The translations under genes and the position numbers were made by a program. The notes under the pieces were generated by a model, which had not been told where the DNA came from, did no database searches, and saw nothing but the letters and a program-made list of their open reading frames with translations. Positions 16,810-25,291 of a DNA stretch of 64,000 bases are shown in pieces. How positions within the stretch are numbered: the first letter of the stretch is position 1; each line of letters opens with the position of its first letter. The stretch comes from CAKZNE01 sp002695025. GTDB lineage: Bacteria; Bacteroidota; Bacteroidia; Flavobacteriales; Schleiferiaceae. Location of the stretch: assembly GCA_913043285.1 (NCBI GenBank), contig CAJWML010000003.1, positions 186,001 to 250,000 of the forward strand. Reading direction: 5' to 3'.

Positions 16810-17960
16810 CGATCCACAAACTCCAGAACCCGATCGATTACATACTGCTGATCTTCAGCAGTAAGCGAAGGGTACATAGGTAAACTCAAACATTCGGAAT
16901 AATATTTTTCGGCCAGGGGCAAGTCTCCTTCCTTCCAGCCAAACTGCCTGTAGTAAGGCAAGGTGTGAACAGGAATATAATGAACCTGGGCATAGATGCC
17001 GTTTTCCCGTAAATGATCATATAAGCCCTTGCGGTCATTAACCCGTATTACATATAGATGAAACGCATTGGAATATTCCTGAGCTTGCTCCTGTAACCCA
17101 ATGGATGTTCCTGCAAAGGCTTTATCGTATCTATGAGCAATATCACGCCTTTTTTCAAGATTAGCTTCTGCCCGGCCTAACTGGCTCAGGCCTAAAGCTG
17201 CCTGAAAATCTGTTATGCGGTAATTATACCCCAGATCCTGCATTTCATAATACCACCCACCCTCATTCTTCTCCAGGAGTGATGGATCTTTAGTTATTCC
17301 GTGCGTACGCAGCATTAGTAATTTTTGATAAAGGGCTTCATCATTGGTGGTGATCATTCCCCCTTCTCCCGCTGCGATATGCTTTACCGGGTGAAATGAA
17401 AAAATGGCCAGTTCGGCAAAACGACCATTACCACACAGTTGTTTTTGGTGATTACTGTCCATAAAATAAGCTCCCGGGGCATGACAGGCATCCTCAATAA
17501 TCCAGAGATCATACTCATCTGCCAACGCTCTTAACCCTTCCAGGTTTACCGGAAAGCCGGTAAAATCCACAGGAACTATACCCTTAAAAGTGCCTTTGGG
17601 ATGAGATTCCAGGAGCTCCTTTACTTTTGCTATATCCATTAAAAAAGTCTCCGGATCAATATCCGCAAAGGCTACCTCTCCACCACAATACTTTATGCAA
17701 TTGGCCGAGGCCGCAAAAGTGATGGGAGTGGTGATTACCTTATCCCCGGGTTTTACACCCAAGGCCATAGCACAAAGATGTAAAGCCGCAGTACCGTTTG
17801 AAACCGCTACGGCATACTGGCTTCCTACGTACTCCGCAAAAGCCTTTTCAAACTCCGCAATCTTAGGGCCCTGGGTTAAAAAATCAGAACGTAGGGTTTC
17901 CAGTACGGCTTCCTCATCTGCCTTGGTTATTTCCTGACGTCCGTATGGGATGTTTTTCAT
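16806..17960 (-). CDS. pseC: UDP-4-amino-4,6-dideoxy-N-acetyl-beta-L-altrosamine transaminase PseC
   Basis: This 384-residue protein is a PLP-dependent DegT/DnrJ/EryC1 aminotransferase. FSFHPVKHIAAGEGGM holds the Schiff-base lysine (Lys193), IIEDACHAPGA the pyridoxal-binding aspartate, and YNYRITDFQAALGLSQL is typical of the family. PseC transfers an amino group from glutamate to C4 of the PseB product. It lies 3 bp after pseB and overlaps pseF by 4 bp. The free 4-amino sugar it makes is the expected substrate of PseH, or here of the formyltransferase. Confidence 0.92.
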   Translation of the reverse strand: MKNIPYGRQEITKADEEAVLETLRSDFLTQGPKIAEFEKAFAEYVGSQYAVAVSNGTAALHLCAMALGVKPGDKVITTPITFAASANCIKYCGGEVAFADIDPETFLMDIAKVKELLESHPKGTFKGIVPVDFTGFPVNLEGLRALADEYDLWIIEDACHAPGAYFMDSNHQKQLCGNGRFAELAIFSFHPVKHIAAGEGGMITTNDEALYQKLLMLRTHGITKDPSLLEKNEGGWYYEMQDLGYNYRITDFQAALGLSQLGRAEANLEKRRDIAHRYDKAFAGTSIGLQEQAQEYSNAFHLYVIRVNDRKGLYDHLRENGIYAQVHYIPVHTLPYYRQFGWKEGDLPLAEKYYSECLSLPMYPSLTAEDQQYVIDRVLEFVDR

Positions 17961-17963
17961 AAA

Positions 17964-18980
17964 TTATTCTTGAAAAGTAGGGTCCACATGTTCACGAATC
18001 AACTGTCTTAACTCTTCCACAGTAACCCATTCATGGTTTTCACCCGAATTATATTTAAACCCCTGCTCTACCTTCTGAGCGTTAAAATGGGAGATAAATT
18101 CATCCAGTTTAAAGCGGGGCAACTGTGGTAAAATCGTGTAATACTTGCCACAGTCATACGTAAAAAACGAATCAGAAGACGTAATCATTTCCTCATGGAT
18201 CTTCTCTCCCGGCCGAATTCCGATTACTGGTTTTTCACATTCAGGGCCAATGGCCTCGGCAACATCGGTAATCTTGTACGATGGGATCTTAGGGACGAAT
18301 ATTTCGCCCCCCCAGGCATTTTCCATGGCGTATAAAACCATATCCACCCCCCCCTGCAGGGAAATATTAAAGCGGGTCATCTGCGGATCGGTTATTGGCA
18401 GAATACCTTCCCTACGTCTTTGCAGGAAGAAAGGGATTACGGAACCGTTAGAGCCCATCACATTGCCATAGCGCACCACAGAAAACTTAATCGGATTCCA
18501 TCCTTTTATATTGTTTGCCGCTACAAAAAGTTTGTCAGAGGCCAATTTCGTAGCTCCGTAAAGGTTGATGGGAGCCGCAGCTTTATCCGTGGATAAGGCC
18601 ACCACATTTTCCACATCGGTTTCCAGGCAGGCATTGATCACATTTTCAGCCCCCAGAATATTCGTCTTCACGCACTCCATAGGGTTGTATTCAGCTATGG
18701 GTACATGTTTCATGGCCGCAGCATGGATCACGTATTCAATACCCTTCATAGCCCGCTTTAAACGCTCAAAGTCCCGCACATCACCAATAAAAAAGCGAAT
18801 TTGGGGATACCTGGCAGGCGGAAACTCCTGTGCCATCTGGAACTGCTTTTGCTCATCGCGAGAATAGATAACCAATCGTTTGATACGAGGCCACTTTTCA
18901 AGAATGTTTTGGGTAAGAGCCTTCCCCAAAGAACCGGTACCACCGGTGATCAATATCGACTTATTGTTTAAGTCCAGCAT
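17964..18980 (-). CDS. pseB: UDP-N-acetylglucosamine 4,6-dehydratase (inverting) PseB
   Basis: This 338-residue SDR has the NAD(P)-binding motif ITGGTGSLGKALTQ near residue 11, HAAAMKHVP, and the signature STDKAAAPINLYGATKLASD with the YxxxK-region residues. It dehydrates UDP-GlcNAc and inverts C5 to give the 4-keto-6-deoxy-L-arabino sugar, the first step of Pse synthesis. It is the first gene of the compact pseB-C-F-G-formyltransferase-I unit. A 16-bp perfect palindrome lies 25 bp before its start. Confidence 0.93.
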   Translation of the reverse strand: MLDLNNKSILITGGTGSLGKALTQNILEKWPRIKRLVIYSRDEQKQFQMAQEFPPARYPQIRFFIGDVRDFERLKRAMKGIEYVIHAAAMKHVPIAEYNPMECVKTNILGAENVINACLETDVENVVALSTDKAAAPINLYGATKLASDKLFVAANNIKGWNPIKFSVVRYGNVMGSNGSVIPFFLQRRREGILPITDPQMTRFNISLQGGVDMVLYAMENAWGGEIFVPKIPSYKITDVAEAIGPECEKPVIGIRPGEKIHEEMITSSDSFFTYDCGKYYTILPQLPRFKLDEFISHFNAQKVEQGFKYNSGENHEWVTVEELRQLIREHVDPTFQE

Positions 18981-19004
18981 AAAAAACTCCTGTTAAGACA
19001 GCTC

Positions 19005-19020
19005 TTTCAGAGCTCTGAAA
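19005..19020. promoter_or_regulatory. 16-bp perfect palindrome upstream of pseB
   Basis: The sequence TTTCAGAGCTCTGAAA is a perfect dyad in the 101-bp gap between the flippase gene and pseB, both on the minus strand. It is followed by no T-run, so it does not look like a terminator. It could be a regulator site or an mRNA 5' hairpin controlling the Pse genes. Confidence 0.35.
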
Positions 19021-19081
19021 TTAAGATTGCTAATATATTTGGAATATAGGCTCTGTACAAAGAAAATAAAGGCTTACCTCT

Positions 19082-20575
19082 TTATCTACCCGCAAAGAAT
19101 AACTTTTGCTTTACTCTTTGGGCCAATTGCACTAATTCTGGCACCGGTTTAAAATAGAAAAGGAGCACGGAGACAAATAACACATATAATAAGTTCCTGA
19201 TTATAAGATCCACCCACATATTTATTTCAAAGGGATGACTAAGTGTAGCCACTATTGTGAGATAGATTACAAAAGTGATCAAGTGACTTTTTGAAAAAGG
19301 CTGAATACGTTCCACTTTCCATAAGAAAATCACCATAGCTGCATTATTAATAGCAAGCGCCATCCCTAATGCAATCGCAGCGCCTACCACTCCGAATATT
19401 GGAGTAAGCCATAAATTAAGAATTATGACCAAGATAATGAGTCCAACATTGGCTGCCAGTGTGTAGCGATAATATTTAGAGTTTGAAATTATAGCACCAT
19501 TGGCTCCTGCTGCAAGATCTATAAGGCGGCCCACTCCCAGAATAAGCAGTACATACTTCACCATTGCGTATGAATTACCACCCTTTTCATCCGGAATGAG
19601 GGATATAATGAAGTCAACATTTATCCAGATAGCCAGAAATAGCGCACCACCTATAACAATTTCAGTAATTGCAGATTTTTTGTATATAGACTCCAGAGCT
19701 GCCTTGTCATTATTTTGCCATGCTTTAGAAATTAGTGGTACACTAGCATTTACTACGGCTCTGGCCGGAACATGCACCAGGCTCACCATATTTTTTGAAA
19801 TAGCCAAAATAGGAACTAAGGCAGAGCCTATTAATTTAAAAACGAAAATGGTATCCAAGTAATTGATCAACCAGCCTGAAGAACCTGCTAAAACTGAAAA
19901 AAAACCAAACTGAAGGTAACTCGATCGTTCTGGAAGGTTGAAGTTAAGTTTAAAACCAATTAATCTTAATTTGGCCAAATAGATAATGGCGATCAATAAA
20001 TTCAGCAAGTATAGCAGAATATAGAGATAGAGAAACGTCTCCAGAGAAAAGCTAAAAACGTATAAAGCTGCTATGCATAAAGAAACCCCAACTCTAAAAA
20101 CTACATTATTAAGAAATATTGGAAGGTGTGACTTAAAATTAGATATCAGTATAGCCGAAAAATAATCGAAAAACAGCATTATACCAACCAACAGAAGCAA
20201 GAGTCCATAATATGCTGAAAACATTCCTTCATCAGCACCTGATGCAAAAAAGTCAACTACTAGAGGTTTTCCAAAAAACAGGATTATCAGGAGTATAATA
20301 CATCCCACACTACTGAGTAACAGGGTAAAACCAACTAAATTCTTACTCCCTTTCTCAATTCCTGGTAGAAACCTCTTTAGAACACCAGGCATACCAAAAT
20401 GCCCCATGGATCCTATAATAGTAGCAATGGCTAAAAAAGTTTCAAGTAAACCCCAATACTGATCATTTTCCTTAAATACGAGAGGAAACAAGAATATTTT
20501 ATTTAGCATTCCTAATGCCATTCCGGCATAGGAGCTAGCGAAGCTATAAAGGCTCTGTTTTGCTACAAGACCCAT
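19082..20575 (-). CDS. Wzx-type oligosaccharide flippase (polysaccharide biosynthesis family)
   Basis: This 497-residue protein has twelve to fourteen predicted membrane helices spread over its full length, and an N-terminal segment (SLYSFASSYAGMALGMLNKIF) like other MOP-superfamily flippases. Such proteins move lipid-linked oligosaccharides across the inner membrane. Its start overlaps the sulfotransferase stop by 1 bp (TAATG), so the two are coupled. It precedes the Pse genes, and a role in exporting a Pse-containing glycan is the natural inference. Confidence 0.87.
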   Translation of the reverse strand: MGLVAKQSLYSFASSYAGMALGMLNKIFLFPLVFKENDQYWGLLETFLAIATIIGSMGHFGMPGVLKRFLPGIEKGSKNLVGFTLLLSSVGCIILLIILFFGKPLVVDFFASGADEGMFSAYYGLLLLLVGIMLFFDYFSAILISNFKSHLPIFLNNVVFRVGVSLCIAALYVFSFSLETFLYLYILLYLLNLLIAIIYLAKLRLIGFKLNFNLPERSSYLQFGFFSVLAGSSGWLINYLDTIFVFKLIGSALVPILAISKNMVSLVHVPARAVVNASVPLISKAWQNNDKAALESIYKKSAITEIVIGGALFLAIWINVDFIISLIPDEKGGNSYAMVKYVLLILGVGRLIDLAAGANGAIISNSKYYRYTLAANVGLIILVIILNLWLTPIFGVVGAAIALGMALAINNAAMVIFLWKVERIQPFSKSHLITFVIYLTIVATLSHPFEINMWVDLIIRNLLYVLFVSVLLFYFKPVPELVQLAQRVKQKLFFAGR

Positions 20576-21429
20576 TACCTTTTATCCCAGTAAGAAAGAT
20601 CCAGCTCGGGCAGCAGTTCCTGTAGTTCACGGGTAATTCTCTCTGATACAGGTTTGAAAGATTGCAATGACTGCCGTTCTTCATCCGTTTTTCCTTTAAG
20701 GTCAGAACTGTTGATTTTCAAGTAGAGCGGTAAGAGGAGTTTTTGAAGCCGGTGACCTATCAGGGGTTGCAAGCGCAGGCCGAGTTTATGCAGAAAACTG
20801 CTCTTAATAGCTACGGTTTCATTGCGGTGTTCAAAGTCAAAAGATTTGAAAAAAGCAGGGTCCACTTCTAAAAATTCGGCAATATCACACATGGTTTTCT
20901 CCTTTGAGCTCATCAGCTCCTCAAAAAGGAGCACTTTTATCCTGTCAGCGCCCCACTCTTTCAACCAGGGCTTTAAGTATTTGGCATACTCAATATAGAA
21001 CCAGGTATCCTTATTATCAACATAATCCTTAAAAGTACCCTGGTAAGTTTTTATGCGATACCGCACCATGCGGTAATGGCTGTACATCTGTGCAGCAGGC
21101 TCCCTGAAGATGAAGATCATTTTAGGTTTGGTGGGCAGGTCTTTGAGCATAATGCGGGCATTATCATAGTAGAGGTAATGCGCAGTAGCTTCAAAAGCTT
21201 TAGTATGAGCCGGACAATGTGTAAAATAGCGGCAATATTCCTCTATTGGCTTTTCAATGATATTGGCCTGCTGATTAAAACGGTTCACCTCATCCGCAAA
21301 AAAAAAGGTTTCCTTGAGTTTTGAACCACAAATTTCAGGATGAGCTGAGAGCCAAAAATAAAGCGAGCTGGTACCGCACTTTGGGGCGCCTCCTATAATA
21401 AAATCAGGCCATCTCAGGTTTTTTCCCAT
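20575..21429 (-). CDS. PAPS-dependent sulfotransferase family protein
   Basis: This 284-residue protein shows the 5'-phosphosulfate loop GGAPKCGTSSLYFWLSAHP near its N-terminus and a 3'-phosphate-binding segment around IFIFREPAAQMYSHY. These define sulfotransferases of the heparan-sulfate type. It would move a sulfo group from PAPS to a hydroxyl or amine on a sugar. It is upstream of the flippase with a 1-bp overlap, which suggests sulfation of the same surface glycan before export. No PAPS synthesis genes lie in the window. Confidence 0.85.
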   Translation of the reverse strand: MGKNLRWPDFIIGGAPKCGTSSLYFWLSAHPEICGSKLKETFFFADEVNRFNQQANIIEKPIEEYCRYFTHCPAHTKAFEATAHYLYYDNARIMLKDLPTKPKMIFIFREPAAQMYSHYRMVRYRIKTYQGTFKDYVDNKDTWFYIEYAKYLKPWLKEWGADRIKVLLFEELMSSKEKTMCDIAEFLEVDPAFFKSFDFEHRNETVAIKSSFLHKLGLRLQPLIGHRLQKLLLPLYLKINSSDLKGKTDEERQSLQSFKPVSERITRELQELLPELDLSYWDKR

Positions 21430-21518
21430 CGGGCTAAAATAAAATATTTACATTTTCCACTTCCACAGTAACCGTTTTATTTTGACTATTATTGCGAGTG
21501 TTAATACAAGCTCTAAGC

Positions 21519-24002
21519 ATGAATTCATTTTTCACTAACAACAAGGGCGTTATTCTGGCAGTTATAGCGCTGCTGGCCATAAACATTATTTACTTTTTCC
21601 CCACCCTAACCGGTAAAGTCATTGCCCAGGACGACATCATGGGAGGTAAGGCCAAGCAAAAGGAAATGAACGAATTCCGTGAAGAGACCGGTAAAGAGGC
21701 TCTCTGGACCAATGCTATGTTTAGCGGAATGCCTACTTTTCAGTTGGGTGTAGGGTACCCCAACAACGTTTTCACTTATTTGCATTACGTGGCCTCTAAA
21801 GGTCTCAACATGGGGAGCAGCACCAGTATTTACATTATTGCCACTCTCCTGCTCTGCTTCTTTGGATTTTTACTCAGCTTCAATGTTAAAACATGGCTGG
21901 CGGCAACAGGGGCAATTTTATTCGCGTTTTCCGGCTTTTTTATAATCTCCTTTGCAGCGGGGCATAACCTTAAGGTATTGGTGGCAGGTTATTCTGTAGG
22001 GCTGTTAATGGGTATTACCATGGCTTATCGTGGAAAACTATGGCAAGGGGCCTTGTTTACCGCCTTATTTGCAGGATGGAGCATTTTTGCCAATCACTTT
22101 CAGATCACTTTCTATACCCTTTTCATTGCCTTTTTCATTGCCCTGGCCTACCTCATCCATGCAATCAGGGAAGGTTCAATGGGTAACTTTCTGAAAACTT
22201 CAGCGGTTTTACTTGTGGCCGGACTCATTGGTGTGGCCCCTAACTTGGGTAACATCTGGAGTACTTATACTTATTCTCAGGAAAGCATGCGCGGAGGTAA
22301 ATCTGAACTGGCCAGTAAAGAAAATAAAAAAGGTCTTGATTTTGACTATGCCATGTCATGGTCCTACAGCCCCCTTGAGACTATGGGGATATTTGTTCCA
22401 CAGATTATGGGAGGGGGTGCCAAAGAAAATTACGAGGGTACCGAAGTGTATGAATTCCTCTCCAGAAGCCTGCAACAACAAGGAATAAGCCGTGATAAAC
22501 TGGACGAGGTCACCAACCAATATTCAGGTTCTGTACTATACTGGGGCGAGCAGAGTCTTGTAAACGGAGCCTATTATGCCAGCGCCCCCCTCCTTTTTCT
22601 TTTTATACTTGGATTATTCTTCCTCAGAGGGCCTACCCGCTTATGGGTTATATTATCAGCACTATTATCACTTTTCATGGCCTGGGGCTACCATTTTGAG
22701 ACTTTCAACAGGATAATGTATGATCACTTTCCTTTAGTCAATAAATTCAGGGTACCCAGTATGTCTTTGGTCATACTGTTTATGCTTCTGCCTTTTGTAG
22801 GTATTTTGGGAATTGATCGGTTTATTAAATCAGAGCTGAGTGCTGAAGAAAAGAAAAAAATACTCTTACGATCCCTTTATTTCTCGGCAGGCCCTATCCT
22901 GGCTCTTGCATTATTCGGCCCCTCACTGATTGATTTTTCAGGTCTACGGGATGCTAATCTCCAACAACAGGGCTTTGATATGGGAATGCTGGAAGACACC
23001 CGGAAAAGCCTTTTCAGGGGTTCTGCCTTCAAATCCTTCATTCTTATTGCTATTTCCTTTGGCCTGTTGTGGATGTACAACTCCAATAAGCTAAAATACA
23101 CCTACCTGGCGGCAGGGCTGGGCATACTGATGATTGGAGACTTGCTTTATTTTGACCGGGACCAGTTGGGGAGCGACCAATTCATTACAGAGAAAAACTA
23201 CGCCAATACTTTCAGCCAACCCAGTGCTGCCGACCAACAGATCCTTCAAAATGAAAAAGATCTTCACTATCGGGTTTGGAATGCTACTACCTCCCTCACC
23301 TCAGATTCGTACACTTCTTATTTCTTTCATTCCATAGGTGGTTACCATGGCGCCAAGCTGCAGCGTTATCAGGATCTCATAGAGAATCAACTCAGCAAAC
23401 AAAATATGGCTGCCTTTAATATGCTCAACACCAAATGGGTAATACAAGGTGGACAACAGGGACAGCCTCCGGTTGCACTGCGGAACCCTGGAGCCCTTGG
23501 TAATGCCTGGTTTGTAGACTCCATAAAGCTGGTCAATACTGCTGATGAGGAGATGGCAGCCCTAACCGGCCTGAATGCTGGTAATACTGCCGTTGTGCAT
23601 GAAGAGTTTGCTACCAACGCACAAGGAACAGGACCTTCCAACCCCTCCAACACCATAGAACTGACCAGTTACAGCCCTAATGAACTCACCTATTCTGCTA
23701 ATGTAATAGGAAGTGAAGCTTTGGCCGTTTTTTCAGAGATCTATTATAAACCTGAAAATCAGGCATGGCAGGCTTATGTAGATGACAAAAAGGTGGATCA
23801 CTTCCGGGTAAACTACTTGCTGCGGGCCATGAAGATCCCTCCGGGGCAGCATACCATTACCTTCCGCTTTGAACCCAGGACCTACATCGCAGGTGAAAAA
23901 ATTGATCTCACAGCCAGCATAATCCTGGTTATAGGTATAGGATTAATCATATTTTTCACAAACCGATCATCCAGGAAAAAGCAGAACCCCATTGAAGACT
24001 AA
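21519..24002 (+). CDS. YfhO family integral membrane protein
   Basis: I place the start at the ATG at 21519 (827 residues); an in-frame TTG at 21492 adds only unconserved sequence. The protein begins with a membrane helix (VILAVIALLAINIIYFFPTL), then an extracytoplasmic loop with DDIMGGKAKQKEMNEF, and has about a dozen helices up to residue 540. A soluble C-terminal domain and a final helix complete it. This matches the YfhO-like proteins of Bacteroidota, related to GT-C enzymes (in Firmicutes, YfhO glycosylates lipoteichoic acid). It heads a divergent operon with a GT4 gene (1-bp overlap), so a lipid-linked sugar transferase role is plausible. Confidence 0.8.
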   Translation: MNSFFTNNKGVILAVIALLAINIIYFFPTLTGKVIAQDDIMGGKAKQKEMNEFREETGKEALWTNAMFSGMPTFQLGVGYPNNVFTYLHYVASKGLNMGSSTSIYIIATLLLCFFGFLLSFNVKTWLAATGAILFAFSGFFIISFAAGHNLKVLVAGYSVGLLMGITMAYRGKLWQGALFTALFAGWSIFANHFQITFYTLFIAFFIALAYLIHAIREGSMGNFLKTSAVLLVAGLIGVAPNLGNIWSTYTYSQESMRGGKSELASKENKKGLDFDYAMSWSYSPLETMGIFVPQIMGGGAKENYEGTEVYEFLSRSLQQQGISRDKLDEVTNQYSGSVLYWGEQSLVNGAYYASAPLLFLFILGLFFLRGPTRLWVILSALLSLFMAWGYHFETFNRIMYDHFPLVNKFRVPSMSLVILFMLLPFVGILGIDRFIKSELSAEEKKKILLRSLYFSAGPILALALFGPSLIDFSGLRDANLQQQGFDMGMLEDTRKSLFRGSAFKSFILIAISFGLLWMYNSNKLKYTYLAAGLGILMIGDLLYFDRDQLGSDQFITEKNYANTFSQPSAADQQILQNEKDLHYRVWNATTSLTSDSYTSYFFHSIGGYHGAKLQRYQDLIENQLSKQNMAAFNMLNTKWVIQGGQQGQPPVALRNPGALGNAWFVDSIKLVNTADEEMAALTGLNAGNTAVVHEEFATNAQGTGPSNPSNTIELTSYSPNELTYSANVIGSEALAVFSEIYYKPENQAWQAYVDDKKVDHFRVNYLLRAMKIPPGQHTITFRFEPRTYIAGEKIDLTASIILVIGIGLIIFFTNRSSRKKQNPIED

Positions 24003-25291
24003 TGAAGAGGGTACTTATTATATCCTATTACTGGCCTCCCGCTGGTGGGATTTCGGTATTGCGTTCCCTTAAATTTGCCAAGTATCTGCACCAAATGGGT
24101 TGGGAGGTTGTGGTTTACGCTCCTGAAAATGCCGATTACCCCCTTATTGACGAAGGGAATTTACGTGATATTCCGGAAGAGATTGAAGTTATAAGAGGCA
24201 AGATCCTCGAACCTTTTGCGGCCTTCAAAAAGCTTAGCGGGCGCAAACCTGACGATTCGGCTAATCCCGTCTATCAGCGGGATAAAAAAAGTTCAATTGT
24301 TGACAGCTTATCTATATGGGTACGGGCTAATTTCTTTATACCTGATGCCCGCGCTCTGTGGATCAGGCCTTCCGTAAAACGATTAAGCCAGTACCTGAGG
24401 AGGAAACCGGTGCATGTGCTTTTAACCGATGGCCCACCTCATACCAATACGGTTATTGCTGCACGCCTCTCCAAAAAATTCAATATTCCGTGGTTGGCTG
24501 ACTTCCAGGATCCCTGGACTCAGGTTGATTACTACAAAATGATGAAGATCAGCGGTCCGGCCGATTGGATTCATAAAAAAATGGAGCAATCAGTATTTCG
24601 TACTGCCAAACACATTACCATAGTAAGCCCCAGCTGGAAAAAGGACCTTGAAAGTATAGGAGCCCAAAATGTGAGTGTAGTATACTGGGGTTACGATGAG
24701 GATGATTTTAAAGATATCTCTCCTGATCCTGATCCCGGCACCTTTACAATAATCCATGCGGGCACCGTGGGCTTTGACCGCCTGCCAAATGCATTTATAG
24801 ACCAAATAAACCTGCTTGTAAAGCAACTTCCGGATCAAAAAATTGAAGTTCTCTTTTACGGACCGGTTGATTATGAATTAAAAGAGCAGGTACATCAGCT
24901 AGGCCTTGAGAAGGTAGTGTTGTTTAAAGGAAATATAGAGCGTAAGGCCATGCTTAAAAAGCTCATGGAATGCGATCTTCAACTCCTATTGCTGAACAAA
25001 GCTGATAATGCAATGGGCCGCCTGCCCGGTAAACTATACGAATACTTAAGGGTTAAGAAGCCCATAATGGGCCTGGGTTTGCCCGGAAGTGATGCAGATC
25101 ACATCCTGCAAAACACCGGAACTGGTAAGGTTTTAAATTACAATGACACGGAGGGCATTCGGCTTTTTCTTTCAGACCTATTGAACGAAGAATGGAAAAG
25201 TTTTAACCCGGATGGAATAGAGCAATTTTCGAGTGAAAATCAAATCAGCAAAATTTCTGATCTCCTCAAAGAAATGATCCAAAATGGATAA
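24002..25291 (+). CDS. Family 4 glycosyltransferase
   Basis: This 429-residue GT-B enzyme has an N-terminal acceptor domain starting YYWPPAGGISVLRSLKFAKY and a C-terminal donor domain with IIHAGTVGFDRLPNAF. The retaining-transferase region is GRLPGKLYEYLRVKKPIMGL, where Glu of KLYEYL corresponds to the EX7E-type motif. It transfers a nucleotide-activated sugar onto a growing glycan in the cytoplasm. The start overlaps the YfhO-like stop by 1 bp and its own stop overlaps the next gene by 8 bp. Donor and acceptor cannot be read from the sequence. Confidence 0.88.
   Translation: MKRVLIISYYWPPAGGISVLRSLKFAKYLHQMGWEVVVYAPENADYPLIDEGNLRDIPEEIEVIRGKILEPFAAFKKLSGRKPDDSANPVYQRDKKSSIVDSLSIWVRANFFIPDARALWIRPSVKRLSQYLRRKPVHVLLTDGPPHTNTVIAARLSKKFNIPWLADFQDPWTQVDYYKMMKISGPADWIHKKMEQSVFRTAKHITIVSPSWKKDLESIGAQNVSVVYWGYDEDDFKDISPDPDPGTFTIIHAGTVGFDRLPNAFIDQINLLVKQLPDQKIEVLFYGPVDYELKEQVHQLGLEKVVLFKGNIERKAMLKKLMECDLQLLLLNKADNAMGRLPGKLYEYLRVKKPIMGLGLPGSDADHILQNTGTGKVLNYNDTEGIRLFLSDLLNEEWKSFNPDGIEQFSSENQISKISDLLKEMIQNG

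Noticed and set aside
19033..19042. TATATTTG on the plus strand in the gap before pseB
   Set aside because: It matches the -7 consensus, but no plus-strand gene follows; it faces the coding strands of the flippase and sulfotransferase genes. Such AT-rich matches occur by chance.
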